Positions 42,066 through 50,487 of a stretch of DNA of 64,000 bases are shown here, one piece after another (positions within the stretch are counted from its first letter, which is position 1; each line of letters begins with the position of its first letter). A model generated the notes under the pieces. It was not told where the DNA came from, made no database searches, and was given only the letters and a program-made list of their open reading frames with translations. Made by a program: the position numbers and the translations under genes. This DNA is from Chitinophaga horti (GTDB lineage Bacteria > Bacteroidota > Bacteroidia > Chitinophagales > Chitinophagaceae): the NCBI RefSeq assembly GCF_022867795.2, contig NZ_CP107006.1, forward strand, positions 4,216,001 to 4,280,000. Direction: 5' to 3'.

Positions 42066-43226
42066 TTACACCTTCACAAACCTCGCTGCAAACATCGTAT
42101 CCGCCGACCGGTCATACCCCTTAATCACGCCGCCCTGCTGCAATTGCAGGCCTAACTCTTTCTCTATGTAAGCTACCACCTCTTCATTCTCTTTCCTGAA
42201 CACAGAACAGGTGATGTACACCAACGCCCCACCGGGTTTCAGGCATTTCACCACGTTGGAGGCAATTCGTTTCTGCAGGGATTGATAGTGTTCGATTTTC
42301 GTGGTTTCGAAATAGTATAAGTTTTCCGGTGTACGGCCCCAGGTGCCCGAGCCACTGCAGGGTGCATCGAGTAGGATGTTGTCGAACTGGTTGCGCGGCA
42401 GGATCGCGTCTACCTGCTCGTCGGTGAGGTCGAGTACTTTAGCGTGGTAGTTTTTGATGCCGGCTTCCTTGAAGCGCCGTTGAAGGTTTTCGAGGATGGA
42501 CGTGCGTACATCGCTGACGAGCAGTTCTATATTAGGTTGGATATCTTTTAGTAAGATGGATTTACCGCCGCTGGCAGCGCAACAGTCCCACCAGTAACTT
42601 TTCGCGGCCGGCTGCAACAGCTGACCGGTTTCCTGGCTCGACAAATCCTGGATCTCGTACCAGCTTTTGTCGGTGATAATGGCATCTACTTTCGTTCCGT
42701 TAGGAAGCGCGATGGCAGTACCCCCAGGCAAAGCGTAACTAATACCGGCTTTCTCCAGCAGCTGGATGATGTCCTGCTGCTTGTTGTAACGGGCGCGGAT
42801 GTACAGGTGCGGTTGCTGTAAAAAAGAAGCGGAATAAGCTGCAGCATCTATGCCATCGGACAGTTCCTTCGCAAAAGGAAAAACGTCGTCAACGGCAGGT
42901 AATTCCAGGAACTGCAGCTTGTCCTTAAGCGATAACGCGGTTTGCGCGTTCCAGGCGGGGCGAAAGAACTCCAGCAACGGATTAGGAGCTATTTCGCAAA
43001 GAAAAAGCGCGATCAGGATACGATCGTCGCGCTGCATGGTGGCGTTGTTCCAGTGACCGAGACGGAAATAATTATACACCAGCTGGCTGATCTGCTTACG
43101 GTCACGACTACCCATTTGCGGGTTGGCTTTGAAAAACGTTTTCAGGAAGTGATGCAGGGGCAGGCTGCCGTTATACTGGTCCAGTATTTTTTTGGTAGTT
43201 AGGAGATAATTTTCCCATCTTGTCAT
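42066..43226 (-). CDS. RsmB/NOL1-family rRNA (cytosine-C5)-methyltransferase
   Basis: The start at 43226 (MTRWENYLLTTKKIL) gives a 386-residue protein with the usual N-terminal RNA-binding segment and a Rossmann SAM-binding domain. The upstream 38 codons of the open frame overlap a terminator and are not used. The two diagnostic cysteines are present: DAPCSGSGTWGRTPE (catalytic region) and YITCSVFRKENEE. These enzymes methylate C5 of cytosine in 16S rRNA or tRNA. It is monocistronic. The exact target (C967 or another) is not evident. The C-terminal PUA domain of RsmF is absent. Confidence 0.9.
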   Translation of the reverse strand: MTRWENYLLTTKKILDQYNGSLPLHHFLKTFFKANPQMGSRDRKQISQLVYNYFRLGHWNNATMQRDDRILIALFLCEIAPNPLLEFFRPAWNAQTALSLKDKLQFLELPAVDDVFPFAKELSDGIDAAAYSASFLQQPHLYIRARYNKQQDIIQLLEKAGISYALPGGTAIALPNGTKVDAIITDKSWYEIQDLSSQETGQLLQPAAKSYWWDCCAASGGKSILLKDIQPNIELLVSDVRTSILENLQRRFKEAGIKNYHAKVLDLTDEQVDAILPRNQFDNILLDAPCSGSGTWGRTPENLYYFETTKIEHYQSLQKRIASNVVKCLKPGGALVYITCSVFRKENEEVVAYIEKELGLQLQQGGVIKGYDRSADTMFAARFVKV

Positions 43227-43261
43227 GCCCGCAAAATTAACGCGTTTCCGGGGGATTTGCG

Positions 43262-43299
43262 TAAAAGAAACGTCCCCCGGATTTTGCAGCCGGGGGACG
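43262..43299 (-). terminator. Leftward terminator of the sucA-odhB operon
   Basis: CGTCCCCCGG (43271-43280) and CCGGGGGACG (43290-43299) form a perfect 10-bp stem; on the minus strand TTTCTTTT follows. It lies about 97 bases after the E2 stop. Confidence 0.85.
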
Positions 43300-43395
43300 A
43301 ATATCATGTTCAAAAAGTGGAGCGGTTTGTTGCCGTACAAGAGTGCGACGCAACGGCAGCTTTATTGGAAAGCTGATGCCGGGCTCCCCCTTTTA

Positions 43396-44958
43396 TTATT
43401 TTACGTTCAGTAAAGTTTTTACCGGATCGCGGCCGAACAGCAGCTGCTCGGGGTTTTCCAACATTTCTTTTACGCGTACCAGGAAGCTTACAGACTCGCG
43501 ACCATCGATGATGCGGTGGTCGTAGCTGAGGGCGATGTACATCATCGGGCGGATCACCACCTGGCCGTTGATGGCCATTGGGCGGTCCTGGATTTTGTGC
43601 ATACCGAGGATCGCGGATTGAGGGATGTTGATGATCGGGGTGCTCATGAGTGAGCCAAACACGCCACCATTGGTGATCGTGAAGGTACCGCCGGTCATTT
43701 CGTCCATCGTTAACTTATTGTCACGGGCTTTGGTTGCCAATTCTACCACTTTCTTCTCGATCTCGGCCATGCTCAGGCTTTCCGCGTTGCGGATCACCGG
43801 CACTACCAGGCCTTTTGGCGCAGATACCGCGATGGATACGTCGGCGTAATCGTGGTACACCAGCTCTTCGCCGTCGATGTAAGCGTTTACCGCCGGGAAC
43901 TCCGCCAGGGCAAAGCAAACCGCCTTAGTAAAGAAGCTCATGAAACCGAGGTTTACACCATGTGCGGTTTTAAAAGTCTCTTTGTATTTCGCGCGGATCG
44001 CCATGATCTCGGTCATGTCCACCTCGTTGAAAGTGGTGAGCATCGCCGTTGTATTTTTCGCTTCTACCAGGCGGCGGGAAACGGTTTTACGCAGGTTGCT
44101 CATTTTTTCGCGGCGCTCTTTGCGGGTATTCAGTTCGTGCCCGATCGCTACGCCCGGGTTCTGCAAAGCAGCCCAAACGTCGTCGCGCAGGATTTTACCA
44201 CCCTGGCCGGAACCTTTGATTGAGGTTGGATCTACGTGTTTGTCCGCGATAACGGCAGCAGCCAGCGGCGTCGCTTTAATATCGTTCGGGATAGCCGTAG
44301 CCGGGGTTTGCTGTGCAGCCGGTTTTGCATCCTGTTTAGGTGCAGCCGGAGCAGTAGCAGGTGCAGCCTGACCCGCTGGTCTTGCCGCATCGGTATCGAT
44401 TTTACAGGCGATGTCGCCGATGTTCAGCGTATCGCCTTCTTTTGCTATAGTAGTGAGCACGCCCGCTTCTTCCGCGTTCAGCTCAAAGGTTGCTTTTTCT
44501 GATTCGAGTTCGCAAAGCACGTCGTCGCGCTCTACATAATCGCCCGTCTTTTTCGTCCATTTTACGAGGGTTACCTCGCTGATAGATTCGCCGACAGTAG
44601 GCACTTTGATCTCGATCACACCTTTGCCTGCAGGGGCTGGGGCAGCGGCAGCAGCCGGAGCGGGAGCAGCTTCCTTCGCGGGAGCGGCATCAGGGGCTGA
44701 AGCAGCGCCGGCCGGGGCGGCAGCGGCAGTGTCTATGGTACAGGCCACGTCACCGATGTTAAGGGTGTCGCCTTCGTTAGCCTTTATCTTCAATATACCG
44801 GGCTTTTCGGCATTCAGTTCAAACGTTGCCTTCTCAGATTCCATTTCGCACAACACTTCGTCCTGTTGTACATAATCGCCATCCTTTTTCAGCCATTTTG
44901 CTATTGTTACCTCGCTAATAGATTCTCCTACCGTAGGAACTTTAATTTCGATAACCAT
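43396..44958 (-). CDS. odhB: Dihydrolipoamide succinyltransferase (2-oxoglutarate dehydrogenase E2) with two lipoyl domains
   Basis: This 520-residue protein has two lipoyl domains (about 2-77 and 114-189) with lipoyl-lysine candidates K43 and K155, each in an ESEKATFEL context. An Ala/Pro-rich linker, a peripheral-subunit-binding domain (about 225-265) and a CoA-acyltransferase core with the catalytic HRIIDG motif follow. Most E2 succinyltransferases carry a single lipoyl domain, so the duplication is notable; the two copies agree at about 59 of 76 positions by my count. E2 passes succinyl groups from E1 to CoA in the TCA cycle. It is co-transcribed with sucA (69-base gap), which it follows. 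Confidence 0.95.
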   Translation of the reverse strand: MVIEIKVPTVGESISEVTIAKWLKKDGDYVQQDEVLCEMESEKATFELNAEKPGILKIKANEGDTLNIGDVACTIDTAAAAPAGAASAPDAAPAKEAAPAPAAAAAPAPAGKGVIEIKVPTVGESISEVTLVKWTKKTGDYVERDDVLCELESEKATFELNAEEAGVLTTIAKEGDTLNIGDIACKIDTDAARPAGQAAPATAPAAPKQDAKPAAQQTPATAIPNDIKATPLAAAVIADKHVDPTSIKGSGQGGKILRDDVWAALQNPGVAIGHELNTRKERREKMSNLRKTVSRRLVEAKNTTAMLTTFNEVDMTEIMAIRAKYKETFKTAHGVNLGFMSFFTKAVCFALAEFPAVNAYIDGEELVYHDYADVSIAVSAPKGLVVPVIRNAESLSMAEIEKKVVELATKARDNKLTMDEMTGGTFTITNGGVFGSLMSTPIINIPQSAILGMHKIQDRPMAINGQVVIRPMMYIALSYDHRIIDGRESVSFLVRVKEMLENPEQLLFGRDPVKTLLNVK

Positions 44959-45027
44959 ATTTCAGTTTTGATGGTTCATAGCCGGTGCTTGCCTGCTATT
45001 AATATGTTCAAATGTAACTTTTCCTGA

Positions 45028-47778
45028 TTAAATGCTAAAAGCCGTTTCGATGATCTCTGCCTGCTCCTGTGCGTGTACTTTAGCGTAACCGGTAGCAGTG
45101 GCGGCGCTTGGGTTACGGCTGATCACACCGTAGTTCAGTTGCTTCAGGTTCATTTGCAGGTAGCTGGCAGCGCCCATATTGAGCGGCTCTTCCTGTACCC
45201 AGAACCAGGTAGCGCCTTTGTACTTCTGCGCGATCGCTTCCAGCTGCACAACCGGCAGTGGGTACAATTGCTCCATACGCACTACGGCAACGTCTTTACG
45301 GTTTTCTTTCATTTGCTTCTCGCTCAGGTCGAAATACATTTTACCGGAGCAGAGCAACACTTTCTTCACTTTGGATGCATCGTCGATATACGGATCGTCC
45401 AGTACTTCTTTAAATCCACCGCTGGTAAACTCGCTGGCCGGGCTGTAGCTGCGAACATGGCGCAGGTTGGCTTTCGGTGCAAAGTTGATCATAGGCTTGC
45501 GGAACGGGAACGCCAGCTGGCGGCGTAACGCATGGAAGAAGCTGGATGCAGTGGTACAGTTGGTGATGATCATATTATACTCCGCGCACATCTGTAGGAA
45601 ACGTTCGAGGCGCGCGCTGGAGTGCTCCGGACCCTGACCTTCGTAACCATGCGGCAGCAGTAGCGTTAAACCGCTCATCTTACCCCACTTCGTCTCCGCT
45701 GAGGAAATGAACTGGTCGATCAGGGTTTGCGCACCGTTGCTGAAGTCACCGAACTGCGCTTCCCAGATGGTAAGCGTTTCGGGATTGGCGATGGAGTAAC
45801 CATATTCGAAACCTACTACAGCGAACTCGCTGAGCAGGGAGTTGTAAATTCTGAACTGACCTTGTTTGTCGTCGATCTTACTCAGACGGCTGTATTCCTG
45901 GTCATTTTCTTCGCTGCGCAGTACGGCGTGGCGGTGCGAGAAAGTACCGCGTTTAACGTCCTGGCCGCTGAGGCGAACGTCATGACCTTCGTTCAACAGG
46001 CTGCCGTAAGCCATCAGTTCACCTGACGCCCAGTCGAGCAGTTGTTGTTCCTGGAAAAGTTTCTGTTTTTCAGCCAGCAGTTTTTCTACCTTTTTCAGTG
46101 GCTTAAATCCTTCGGGGATGGCCATGATGGCTTTAAACACCTTATCGAACTGCTCCTGCGAAATAGCCGTATCGGGTGATTTATGGAAATCTTCCGGGGT
46201 TGACTTACGCAGTTCCAGCCATGCCTGCTCTGGCTTCTGGCGGCTGTAAGGCAGCGGGTGCTGTTTTACTTCGTCCAGGCGCTCCTGCAGTTCTGACCAG
46301 AACACTTTTTCCATTTCCGTTGCGAGGGCAGCATCCACATCGCCATTGGCGATCAGTTGTTTGCTGTATACTTCGCGCGGATTGGCGTGTTTGTCGATCG
46401 CTTCGTACAGTTTAGGCTGCGTGAATTTCGGATCGTCGCCTTCGTTATGTCCATGGCGGCGGTAGCACACCATATCTATATAGATGTCGGAATTAAACTC
46501 CTGACGATAACGGGTAGCGATTTCGGCTATTTTCACAACCGCTTCGGCGTCGTCGCCATTTACGTGAAACACCGGCGCCTGTACGATAGCGGCTACGCTG
46601 GTACAGTAGTCGGAAGAGCGGGCGTCTTCAAAATCGGTGGTAAAACCGATCTGGTTGTTGATCACATAGTGGATGGTACCGCCTGTATAATAACCTTTCA
46701 GTTTGCTCATTTGCGCCACCTCGTACACTACGCCCTGGCCTGCAATGGCCGCGTCGCCGTGGATGAGGATGGGAAGGATCTTATCGTAATCGCTGTTGTA
46801 GATCACGTCCGCCTTGCTGCGGGCGAAGCCCACCACCACCGGGTCTACCACTTCCAGGTGGGAAGGGTTAGGCGTCAGTTGCAGGTTTACGTCTTTACCG
46901 CCCGGCGTTTGGATCTGCGCGCGGAAGCCCAGGTGGTACTTCACGTCGCCGCTGCCCATGGTCGTATCGGGAATGGCGCTGCCTTCGAACTCAGAGAAGA
47001 TCTGCTCGTACGTTTTGCCAAGAATGTTGGCCAGCACGTTCAGTCGGCCGCGGTGTGCCATACCGATCACCACTTCGTTCACCGCGTTATCGGCAGCCGT
47101 GTTGATGATGGCATCCAGCGCCGCGATGGTGGTTTCACCACCTTCGAGCGAGAAGCGTTTTTGTCCTATATATTTGGTGTGCAGGAATTTTTCGAACATC
47201 ACCCCCTGGTTCAATTTCAGGAGGATGCGTTTTTTCTGTTCAACGCCCAGCGGTTTGCTCATGGTCGTCTCCATTTCCTTCTGGAGCCATTCCAGTTTCT
47301 GGAAATCGTTGATGTAGGTAAATTCGATACCTACAGAAGTGGCGTACACGCGTTTTACATGCTCCAGGATCTTTTCGAGCGGGGCTTTACCCAGTCCGAT
47401 AATCTGCCCGGCGAAGAACTCAGTTTTCAGATCGGCGTCGGAGAGGCCGAAATGAGCGAGATCGAGGTTAGCCTGACGATCTTTCCTTTCCCGGATGGGA
47501 TTGGTTTTAGCGATCAGGTGACCTTTTTTGCGGTAGGCCTGTATCAGGCGATAAGCACCCAGCTCTTTCACCAGCTGCTCATTGGTCACCGGTAATCCAG
47601 TACCTGCGGCGGCAGGGGCAGTTGCGGCTTTACCATTAGTGTTGGTAACCGCAAAGTCAAACCCCTCAAAAAACTTGATCCACTCAGGATCTACACTCGC
47701 AGGATCTTTTCTGAAATCCTGATACAACGATTCGATATACGCCGGGTGTGAATTGGTGACAAATGAAAAGTCCTTCAT
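45028..47778 (-). CDS. sucA: 2-oxoglutarate dehydrogenase E1 component
   Basis: This 916-residue thiamine-diphosphate-dependent enzyme is of the usual SucA length. It has the short N-terminal SYLEELY-like element (SHPAYIESLYQDFRKDP), a dehydrogenase E1 domain with the ThDP/Mg motif GDAAIAGQGVVYE, the VGFEYGYSI motif and the C-terminal transketolase region with HGYEGQGPEHSSAR. It decarboxylates 2-oxoglutarate and transfers succinyl to the lipoyl arms of E2 (gene 69 bases downstream). The start at 47778 fits the family. Lipoamide dehydrogenase (E3) is not in the window. Leader region 47779-48075 holds no gene. Confidence 0.96.
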   Translation of the reverse strand: MKDFSFVTNSHPAYIESLYQDFRKDPASVDPEWIKFFEGFDFAVTNTNGKAATAPAAAGTGLPVTNEQLVKELGAYRLIQAYRKKGHLIAKTNPIRERKDRQANLDLAHFGLSDADLKTEFFAGQIIGLGKAPLEKILEHVKRVYATSVGIEFTYINDFQKLEWLQKEMETTMSKPLGVEQKKRILLKLNQGVMFEKFLHTKYIGQKRFSLEGGETTIAALDAIINTAADNAVNEVVIGMAHRGRLNVLANILGKTYEQIFSEFEGSAIPDTTMGSGDVKYHLGFRAQIQTPGGKDVNLQLTPNPSHLEVVDPVVVGFARSKADVIYNSDYDKILPILIHGDAAIAGQGVVYEVAQMSKLKGYYTGGTIHYVINNQIGFTTDFEDARSSDYCTSVAAIVQAPVFHVNGDDAEAVVKIAEIATRYRQEFNSDIYIDMVCYRRHGHNEGDDPKFTQPKLYEAIDKHANPREVYSKQLIANGDVDAALATEMEKVFWSELQERLDEVKQHPLPYSRQKPEQAWLELRKSTPEDFHKSPDTAISQEQFDKVFKAIMAIPEGFKPLKKVEKLLAEKQKLFQEQQLLDWASGELMAYGSLLNEGHDVRLSGQDVKRGTFSHRHAVLRSEENDQEYSRLSKIDDKQGQFRIYNSLLSEFAVVGFEYGYSIANPETLTIWEAQFGDFSNGAQTLIDQFISSAETKWGKMSGLTLLLPHGYEGQGPEHSSARLERFLQMCAEYNMIITNCTTASSFFHALRRQLAFPFRKPMINFAPKANLRHVRSYSPASEFTSGGFKEVLDDPYIDDASKVKKVLLCSGKMYFDLSEKQMKENRKDVAVVRMEQLYPLPVVQLEAIAQKYKGATWFWVQEEPLNMGAASYLQMNLKQLNYGVISRNPSAATATGYAKVHAQEQAEIIETAFSI

Positions 47779-48017
47779 TTACAACGAATTTAAGCTTGGT
47801 CCTTGATTCAATAAACGTTCTGTTGCTGCCCATTCAGGCCCAGTACCGATACGCATATGATATGTTTTGTCGTGGTTCTTTTGCATCTCGTATATACTAA
47901 GTTATATGAACGGGACTGCAAATATCGCTTGTTTTTTGTTAATCCCTTAGCAAAAAAAAACCAATATGTGCGTATTTTTGCCCTTTCCCGGCAAATCGAA
48001 AATGGTTCCCGATTTAT

Positions 48018-48048
48018 TTTGTTTGTTTCAGGAATATCTTTACCTTTG
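48018..48048 (+). promoter_or_regulatory. Promoter of rpsT
   Basis: TTTG (48018-48021), 19-base spacer, TACCTTTG (48041-48048): an excellent match to the -33/-7 consensus. The ATG follows 27 bases downstream. Confidence 0.7.
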
Positions 48049-48075
48049 CCGTCCGAAACTTTTGAAAATTATACA

Positions 48076-48330
48076 ATGGCAAACCATAAAGCAACGAAAA
48101 AAGACGTACGTCAGAGCAGAAAGCGTAATGAGCGTAACCGTTACTACGGTAAAACTACCCGTAATGCCATACGGGATCTGAAAGCAATCACCGATAAGGC
48201 TGCTGCCGGTAACGAGCTGCCCGAAGTATTGTCTATGATCGACAAACTGGCTAAACGCAACGTTATTCACAAGAACAAAGCTGCTAACCTGAAGAGCAAA
48301 CTGCAGAAGTCAGTTAACGCGCTCGCCTAA
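48076..48330 (+). CDS. rpsT: 30S ribosomal protein S20
   Basis: This 84-residue basic protein starts [20 protein letters not shown] and is wholly helical as S20 should be, with the conserved [17 protein letters not shown] segment. The open frame extends far upstream, but the ATG at 48076 is the only one that matches S20 and lies right after the promoter. S20 binds 16S rRNA early in 30S assembly. The gene is monocistronic and is followed by a terminator 20 bases downstream. Nothing is unusual. Confidence 0.97.
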   Translation: MANHKATKKDVRQSRKRNERNRYYGKTTRNAIRDLKAITDKAAAGNELPEVLSMIDKLAKRNVIHKNKAANLKSKLQKSVNALA

Positions 48331-48350
48331 TCAGTTGGCTGAAGATATAC

Positions 48351-48380
48351 AGCTCTTCCTCACAAGGGAAGGGCTTTTTT
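48351..48380 (+). terminator. Intrinsic terminator of rpsT
   Basis: AGCTCTTCC (48351-48359) pairs with GGAAGGGCT (48367-48375), one G-U pair, 7-base loop, then TTTTTT. Confidence 0.8.
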
Positions 48381-48442
48381 CATTTCTGGTCGGTACTGGT
48401 CAATGGGTTATATATTATTGGACCGGCTTTCTCTCACCTTCT

Positions 48443-48472
48443 CAGCCGCCGTTGTGTCACTCACTGCACCGG
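48443..48472 (+). repeat. Dispersed ~30-bp palindromic repeat, copy 4
   Basis: Starts CAGCCGCCGTTGTGTCACTC and ends ACTGCACCGG. The left side is identical to copies 1 and 3; the right arm is changed, so the palindrome is partly lost. The 5' flank (tctcaccttct) resembles that of copy 1. Confidence 0.8.
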
Positions 48473-48495
48473 CCGGTTTTCTACCCAACCATTAG

Positions 48496-48597
48496 GGATC
48501 CTTCGAGGCTCCTTGCTGTCACCTTGGCGCAAACAGTGGGTAACTCAAGCCTGGCGGCAACCTGACAACAACCGGCAGCAAGATGGTCGGAAGATCC
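48496..48597. repeat. Imperfect inverted-repeat element downstream of repeat copy 4
   Basis: The left arm starts GGATCCTTCGAGGCTCCTTG (48496) and the right arm ends GGTCGGAAGATCC (48597). They pair with several mismatches over about 22 bases across a 56-base centre. It occupies the same place relative to copy 4 as the 32841-32950 element does relative to copy 3, though the sequences differ. Confidence 0.5.
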
Positions 48598-48717
48598 TGG
48601 GAGGATGCGGGTACCCAGTATGATTCACACGTCGCAAAGCGTCTCCGAGGGGCGAAATACGTCGAAAAGTGTGGCATCAAAGCAAAAAATCAATCCCTCC
48701 TTCGTATTTTGGCACCC

Positions 48718-50448
48718 ATGAAGCAATTAACTGCCTTTTTGTGCTGCCTGACCACCCTGGCAGCCAGCGCACAAGACCTCACCACCAAATTTGAAAGGAC
48801 GAACGCCCGGGAGACCGTTACTTACGAAGAATGTATCGACTACTACAAACTGCTCGACAAACGGTTTACGCAGATCAAACTGCAGGAAATCGGCGCCAGT
48901 GACGCAGGCTTTCCCTTACACCTGGCCACCTACTCTGACGATGGCGACTTCAATTACGCCAGCCTCCGGAAGAAAAATAAACGTATCATCCTGATAAACA
49001 ATGGTATTCACCCCGGAGAGCCGGATGGGATCGACGCTACGATGATGTTACTGCGCGACCTGGCCCTCGGCAAGAAGAAACTGCCCTCCAACATCGTGCT
49101 GGCCGTTATCCCGCTGTACAACATTGGCGGCGCACTCAACCGTAGCCCGTATTACCGGGTCGACCAGGACGGTCCTGCCGAATTCGGGTCACGTGGCAAT
49201 GCCCAAAACCTCGACCTGAACCGTGATTTTATTAAGGTCGACTCCCGCAACGCCCGTACTTTCCAGCAAATTTATCACCTCACCGACCCGGATGTGTTCA
49301 TCGACAACCACGTAAGCAACGGGGCCGACTACCAGCATATTATGACGCTGCTCTGCACGCAACACGATAAACTGGGCGGGCCGATGGGCGAGTTCATGAG
49401 CAAAACCTTTGAACCCGGGCTTTACCAGCTCATGAAAGAAAAGGGCTATGACCTTATCCCCTACGTTAATCACTTCGGCAACACGCCGGACAGCGGCTGG
49501 GTAGAGTTTCATGACGGCCCACGTTACTCCAGCGGTTATACGACGCTCTTCCACACTTTCGGCTTCGTACCGGAAACGCATATGCTTAAGCCGTACGATC
49601 AGCGGGTAAAAGCAACTTATGCACTCATGGAAAGCTTCATCGCCTTCACCAGCGAACATGGCGAAACGATCAAAGCCTTACGCGCCCAGTCGAAAGCTGC
49701 GGTAAAAACACAAAAGACTTTCCCGCTGGAATGGACGGCCGATATGACGAAATTCTCGAACCGCCTGTTCAAAGGTTACACGCCAGGCTACAAGCCGAGC
49801 GCCATCTCGGGTTTGCCCCGCCTGTATTACGATAAAACGAAGCCTTACGAGCGGCAGATCAAGTTTTACAACTACTTTAAGGCCGGCAACATCGTTACCA
49901 AACCTGACGCCTACATCATTCCGCAAGGCTGGTGGAAGGTGACGGATCTGCTAAAAAATAACCAGGTAAAGATGGAACGCCTGAAACGGGACACTACCAT
50001 GGTGGTAGAAGCTTATCACATCGAAGATTATAAAACGGCCGCCCGTCCTTACGAGCAACACTACATTCACAACAGCATCAAGGTTTCTCTTAAAAAGCAC
50101 ACACTTCATTTCCGCAAAGGCGATTACCTCATCCCCATGAACCAGGAAGCGAACCGCTACCTCATCGAAACGCTGGAACCTACCGGCGGCGACTCTTTCC
50201 TCGCCTGGAACTTCTTTGATGCGGTACTTGGACAGAAAGAATGGTACTCTACTTACGTGTTTGAGGATACGGGCTACGAATACCTGAAGCAACACCCGGA
50301 ACTACAGGAAAAACTGGCGCAGCAACGCACGCAGGATACAACGTTCGCTAAAAGTGCAGACGCTCAGCTGAACTTCGTATTTAAAAACTCACCTTACTTT
50401 GAGCCGGACTTCAACAGGTACCCTGTCTACAGGATATTCTACAAATAA
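48718..50448 (+). CDS. Secreted M14-family zinc carboxypeptidase
   Basis: The start at 48718 (MKQLTAFLCCLTTLAASAQ) gives a signal peptide and a 576-residue protein; the upstream 45 codons of the open frame are not likely to be used. The M14 domain (about 45-350) carries zinc-binding NNGIHPGEPDG (His, Glu), the substrate-binding region QNLDLNRDF and a further His in DNHVSNGADYQHI. M14 enzymes remove C-terminal residues from peptides; secreted Bacteroidota members may also act on cell-wall peptides. A C-terminal beta-rich domain of about 170 residues follows. The gene is monocistronic and ends at a strong bidirectional terminator. Confidence 0.9.
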   Translation: MKQLTAFLCCLTTLAASAQDLTTKFERTNARETVTYEECIDYYKLLDKRFTQIKLQEIGASDAGFPLHLATYSDDGDFNYASLRKKNKRIILINNGIHPGEPDGIDATMMLLRDLALGKKKLPSNIVLAVIPLYNIGGALNRSPYYRVDQDGPAEFGSRGNAQNLDLNRDFIKVDSRNARTFQQIYHLTDPDVFIDNHVSNGADYQHIMTLLCTQHDKLGGPMGEFMSKTFEPGLYQLMKEKGYDLIPYVNHFGNTPDSGWVEFHDGPRYSSGYTTLFHTFGFVPETHMLKPYDQRVKATYALMESFIAFTSEHGETIKALRAQSKAAVKTQKTFPLEWTADMTKFSNRLFKGYTPGYKPSAISGLPRLYYDKTKPYERQIKFYNYFKAGNIVTKPDAYIIPQGWWKVTDLLKNNQVKMERLKRDTTMVVEAYHIEDYKTAARPYEQHYIHNSIKVSLKKHTLHFRKGDYLIPMNQEANRYLIETLEPTGGDSFLAWNFFDAVLGQKEWYSTYVFEDTGYEYLKQHPELQEKLAQQRTQDTTFAKSADAQLNFVFKNSPYFEPDFNRYPVYRIFYK

Positions 50449-50476
50449 AAAATCCCGGCCTTGGCCGGGATTTTTT
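50449..50476. terminator. Bidirectional intrinsic terminator after the M14 peptidase
   Basis: ATCCCGGCC and GGCCGGGAT form a near-perfect stem around 50452-50471, flanked by A and T runs. It serves the peptidase and the convergent multidomain lipoprotein gene. Confidence 0.85.
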
Positions 50477-50487
50477 ATGCTCATTAA

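Larger units (their letters stand above)
48331..48717. other. 387-bp intergenic stretch with terminator, repeat copy 4 and a hairpin element
   Basis: In order: the rpsT terminator (48351-48380), repeat copy 4 (48443-48472), an imperfect inverted-repeat element (48496-48597) and the upstream region of the M14 peptidase gene with a weak TATTTTG. The long open frame running into the peptidase from 48583 begins inside the hairpin element and is not likely to be translated from there. Confidence 0.75.

Noticed and set aside
43227..43340. N-terminal extension of the RsmB-like frame
   Set aside because: It runs through the odhB terminator hairpin and adds residues foreign to the family.
46357..47595. 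412-codon open frame on the plus strand
   Set aside because: Opposite strand of sucA, which is certain; no recognisable domain.
47857..48075. 73-codon extension upstream of rpsT
   Set aside because: It covers the promoter; S20 starts at MANHK.
48583..48717. N-terminal extension of the M14 peptidase frame
   Set aside because: It begins inside an intergenic hairpin element; the signal peptide at 48718 shows the true start.
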